45,713 bases of DNA from JBMNCR01 sp049366695 (GTDB taxonomy: Bacteria > Bacillota > Clostridia > Eubacteriales > Alkalibacteraceae), in assembly GCA_049366695.1 (NCBI GenBank), contig JBMNCR010000090.1, positions 1-45,713 of the forward strand, in the 5' to 3' direction. Shown in pieces: positions 42,706 through 45,713 of the stretch. Position numbers and translations under genes: made by a program. A model generated the notes under the pieces. It searched no databases. It saw only the letters and a list, made by a program, of their open reading frames with translations, and was not told the DNA's origin. Position 1 is the first letter of the stretch; each line of letters begins with the position of its first letter.

Positions 42706-43377
42706 ATGCCAATAAAGCTTAATAATGATTGGAAAGAACTATTAGTAGATGAATTTGAGAAGAAGTATTATATTCAATTATGCAAAACATTGAAAGATGA
42801 ATACAAAGAAAATTTGATTTATCCTAAAATGGATGAAATTTACAACGCTTTACATTATACTTCATACATTGATACAAAAGTAATAATAATCGGGCAAGAT
42901 CCATACCACGGCGTTAATCAAGCTCATGGACTATGTTTTTCAGTCAATAAAGAAGTTGCTATCCCTCCTTCATTATTAAATATTTATAAAGAATTAAGAG
43001 ATGACTTAGGATGTAGTATCCCTAATCATGGTTCATTAATAGATTGGGCAAAACAAGGTGTATTATTATTAAATACTGTTTTGACTGTCCGTGCAGGTTC
43101 ACCAGCTTCTCACAAAAATATAGGATGGGAAATTTTCACTAACAACATAATTAATTTATTAAACGATAAAACAGATCCATTAATTTTTATTTTATGGGGT
43201 AAATATGCTCAATCAAAAGAAAAATTTATTACAAATAAAATTCACCATGTAATAAAATCACCCCATCCAAGTCCATTTTCTGCTCATAGAGGATTTTTTG
43301 GTAGCAAGCCCTTCTCACAAACTAATGCTTATCTAGTTTCTAACGGAAATAATCCTATTAATTGGCAAATCGATTAA
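42706..43377 (+). CDS. ung: Uracil-DNA glycosylase (family 1)
   Basis: A 223-residue UDG that removes uracil from DNA by hydrolysing the glycosidic bond. The catalytic water-activating motif is GQDPYH (in IIGQDPYHGVNQAHGLCFSV), followed by PPSLLNIYKEL, the GVLLLNTVLTVR strand, FILWGKYAQ, and the DNA-intercalating HPSPFSAHRGFFGSKPFS loop. The ATG at 42706 has GAGGA at a proper distance; an ATG at 42700 overlaps that site. It is a stand-alone gene divergent from the metal ATPase. Confidence 0.97.
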   Translation: MPIKLNNDWKELLVDEFEKKYYIQLCKTLKDEYKENLIYPKMDEIYNALHYTSYIDTKVIIIGQDPYHGVNQAHGLCFSVNKEVAIPPSLLNIYKELRDDLGCSIPNHGSLIDWAKQGVLLLNTVLTVRAGSPASHKNIGWEIFTNNIINLLNDKTDPLIFILWGKYAQSKEKFITNKIHHVIKSPHPSPFSAHRGFFGSKPFSQTNAYLVSNGNNPINWQID

Positions 43378-43908
43378 TTATAATAAACGTTTGTTTCTTT
43401 ATTAATTTATCTCATTTTTTAAAATTTTTATTTAATCTTTTTAATCTATGAAATCATTCAAATAATTAATAAATTATAGTATTTTTTAATACATAAGTTC
43501 TTACATTTTATATATTTTTTTAATATAAATTTTGCTATCTTAATTTTTTAGATATCTCCGCATGATATTAAGGTTAGCGATTTATTAATTATGTAAGATT
43601 ATAATAAAAATATTTCTGTACATTTTTTATTAGTAAAGACACTTTGGAAGTCATACAAATTAGATATACTGTAAACTATGCAATCCTATTAGAAAACAAA
43701 TTATTTATAATTTCATTTTTATACATAATGAAACACGTAATAACTAGTATAAATATTATAAATGAAAAATATAATTTAAAGTATGTTATAATTATTGTAA
43801 ATCACATAGTATATTAATTGCATTTGATATGTTGTGTATATTATAATTATATTATGAGATACATTAATGATGCAGTATTTACATCATTATAAATTGGAGG
43901 TAACCCCT
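43378..43908 (+). other. AT-rich spacer with the fbp promoter region
   Basis: A 531-base gene-free stretch, extremely AT-rich. I see no ORF with a ribosome site, no repeat and no clear terminator. A possible fbp promoter is TTGCAT (43818-43823), an 18-base spacer and TATAAT (43842-43847), leaving a leader of about 55 bases. Confidence 0.4.
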
Positions 43909-45713
43909 TTGAATAAATTTACTGATAAACAGTTTATTAATAATAAAGAATATCTAGAGCTACTATCAAATAATTTTTCTTGTATTGCGTTAGCAGCCTC
44001 TGAAGTAATTAATTTAAAATCGATATTAAATTTGCCTAAAGGTACCGAACATTTTTTAACAGATATTCACGGTGAAGATGAAGCTTTTAACCATGTAATG
44101 CGTAATGCATCTGGGGTTGTTAAAAGAAAAATAACTGATGTACATGAAAAAACTTTGTCTCAACATGATATTCAACAATTAGCTACACTAATATATTACC
44201 CAGAAGAAAAATTAGAACTTATAAAATCTACACAGGATAATATTACCGACTGGTACAAAGTAACAATATATAGACTAGTACAAGTATGTAGAGATGCATC
44301 TTCTAAATATACCAGATCAAAAGTTCGAAAGGCATTACCCCCAGATTTTGCTTATATAATGGAAGAATTATTACATGAAGATGAGAAACGATTTAATAAA
44401 AAAGAGTACTATAATAAGATTATCGATACTATTGTAGAACTGGATAGAGCTGATGATTTTATTATAAAAATATCTGCTGTTATTCAAAGATTAACTATTG
44501 ACCATTTACATATAATCGGAGATATTTACGACAGGGGCCCTGGTCCCGATATTATAATGGATACTTTAATGCTTCATCACTCAATTGATATCCAATGGGG
44601 TAATCATGATATTCTATGGATGGGAGCCGCCGCCGGAGATCTTGCCTGTATAGCAAATGCTGTACGAATTTGTCTTAGATATTCTAATATGTCAATATTA
44701 GAAGAAGGGTATGGGATAAATCTCTTACCTCTTGCTACATTTGCATTAAACATCTATAAAGACGATCCCTGTACTCATTTTACGCCTAAAAATAGTAGTT
44801 CTGAAATAATCGCAGAAAATGATATGCAATTATTAGCAAAAATGCACAAAGCTATATCACTAATCCAATTTAAATTAGAACATCAAATAATTGAAAGTCA
44901 TCCTGAATATAATCTTTCTAACAGATTACTATTAGATAAAATTGATTATACAGATTATACTATCCAAATAAACAATACTAAATATAAAATAAATACCGAT
45001 CATCTTTCTGTAATTGATCCAGAAAAGCCATGGGAATTAACTGCAGAAGAAAAAAATGTAATTAGTAAATTGCGTTTTTCTTTTCTAACCAGTGATAGAC
45101 TTCAAAAACATGTTCGTTTTTTGTTTTCAAAAGGCAGTATTTATCTTACTTATAATTCAAATTTATTGTTTCATGCATCTATCCCCATGAATGATAACGG
45201 AAGTTTTAAAGAAGTTTCCTTTATGGGAGAAAATGTAAAAGGGAAAGAGTTTTTAGATATGCTTGATAAATACGCTAGAGAAGCATACTTTGGTAATGGC
45301 AGCAAAAAAATTGGCACAGAAATTTTCTGGTACCTATGGTGCCATCATGACTCACCTTTATTTGGAAAAGATAAAATGGCAACTTTTGAAAGATATTTTA
45401 TTGATGATATAACTACACACAAAGAGAGTTATACCCCTTATTATAATCTTGTCTTGAATGAAAAAATGGCAAAGAAAATTTTGATGGAATTTAATTTAGA
45501 TCCAGATGATAGCCATATAATAAATGGTCATGTACCAGTAAAAACTATGAATGGCGAAAGCCCCATAAAAGCAAACGGCAGATTGCTTGTAATTGATGGA
45601 GGATTTGCGAAAGCTTACCAAAGCACTACTGGAATAGCGGGATATACTCTGATTTTCAATTCATATGGATTACAATTAGTTAGTCATATGCACTTCGAAT
45701 CTGTAGAAAAAGC
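43909..45713 (+). CDS. fbp: Class III fructose-1,6-bisphosphatase, 3' end missing
   Basis: The frame is open to the window edge (601 codons). It encodes the class III FBPase of Firmicutes, a calcineurin-like metallophosphatase of gluconeogenesis hydrolysing fructose-1,6-bisphosphate. Metal-site motifs are visible: FLTDIHGEDEAF near residue 55, IIGDIYDRGPGPDI near 205, QWGNHDILWMGAAAGD near 225, and IINGHVPVKTMNGESPIKAN toward the end. The family is usually about 650 residues, so some 50 are cut off. The start is TTG at 43909, eight bases after GGAGG; no ATG is available in frame upstream. Confidence 0.95.
   Translation, partial: MNKFTDKQFINNKEYLELLSNNFSCIALAASEVINLKSILNLPKGTEHFLTDIHGEDEAFNHVMRNASGVVKRKITDVHEKTLSQHDIQQLATLIYYPEEKLELIKSTQDNITDWYKVTIYRLVQVCRDASSKYTRSKVRKALPPDFAYIMEELLHEDEKRFNKKEYYNKIIDTIVELDRADDFIIKISAVIQRLTIDHLHIIGDIYDRGPGPDIIMDTLMLHHSIDIQWGNHDILWMGAAAGDLACIANAVRICLRYSNMSILEEGYGINLLPLATFALNIYKDDPCTHFTPKNSSSEIIAENDMQLLAKMHKAISLIQFKLEHQIIESHPEYNLSNRLLLDKIDYTDYTIQINNTKYKINTDHLSVIDPEKPWELTAEEKNVISKLRFSFLTSDRLQKHVRFLFSKGSIYLTYNSNLLFHASIPMNDNGSFKEVSFMGENVKGKEFLDMLDKYAREAYFGNGSKKIGTEIFWYLWCHHDSPLFGKDKMATFERYFIDDITTHKESYTPYYNLVLNEKMAKKILMEFNLDPDDSHIINGHVPVKTMNGESPIKANGRLLVIDGGFAKAYQSTTGIAGYTLIFNSYGLQLVSHMHFESVEK

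Noticed and set aside
1..45713. CRISPR array or prophage
   Set aside because: No regularly spaced repeats other than the spoIIR coding repeat, and no phage structural or integrase genes are present.

Overview
The window looks like a chromosomal segment of a low-GC, endospore-forming Firmicute of the Clostridia/Tissierellia type. The evidence is very AT-rich DNA, strong AGGAGG ribosome sites, the SigH-EF-Tu neighbourhood with two tRNA genes, the sporulation signal protein SpoIIR, AddAB recombination, ThyX and a class III fructose bisphosphatase. I cannot name a genus from sequence alone.

Bases 1-20664 are an ordinary housekeeping block, nearly all on the minus strand: the first codons of tuf, tRNA-Thr and tRNA-Tyr, sigH, yacP, rlmB, thyX, spoIIR (broken by a 100-N assembly gap inside a 12-bp tandem repeat), a THUMP-domain RNA methyltransferase, hisS, tyrS, an AI-2E/PerM-type membrane protein, lspA (plus strand), a GntR regulator, ispE, addA-addB, a DUF362 ferredoxin-like protein and endonuclease IV.

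Bases about 20710-24690 hold a nested mobile element. A RAYT/IS200-like Y1 transposase gene lies between 21-bp inverted repeats. A group II intron (5' GTGCG, a matching EBS1/IBS1 pair, a reverse transcriptase, and a domain V with AGC triad and CG bulge) sits in the transposase leader. An IS3-family element has in turn split domain I of the intron. The IS3 copy looks dead: its OrfA has a nonsense codon and its OrfB has lost the first catalytic Asp.

Bases 24836-36308 are a corrinoid-dependent methyl-transfer island. Module A comprises an MFS transporter, a UroD-family methyltransferase with an HxCG zinc motif, a corrinoid protein, a methyl-THF:corrinoid methyltransferase, a larger UroD-family protein and a DcuC-type carboxylate carrier. 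A divergent TetR regulator sits beside it, with a perfect 28-bp palindromic operator at the carrier promoter. Module B has its own promoter, a corrinoid protein, a UroD-family protein, an unrecognised 48-codon ORF and a strong terminator; a second TetR gene is divergent. The likely role is uptake of a methylated or methoxylated (carboxylic or aromatic) compound and methyl transfer through the corrinoid proteins to tetrahydrofolate. The larger UroD-like proteins of both modules are related to each other and lack the zinc motif, so their chemistry is open. No corrinoid-activating ATPase is encoded here. Between the modules lie an orphan, highly structured RNA candidate with a pseudoknot, reminiscent of HEARO/IscB-type omega RNA, and a decayed IS256 transposase.

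Bases 37112-45713 hold a MoxR-type AAA ATPase and VWA (MIDAS) protein pair, tRNA-Val, a Zn/Cd-type P1B ATPase with a consensus promoter and an ArsR-like operator, ung, an AT-rich 0.5-kb spacer, and the start of fbp (class III), which runs off the end.
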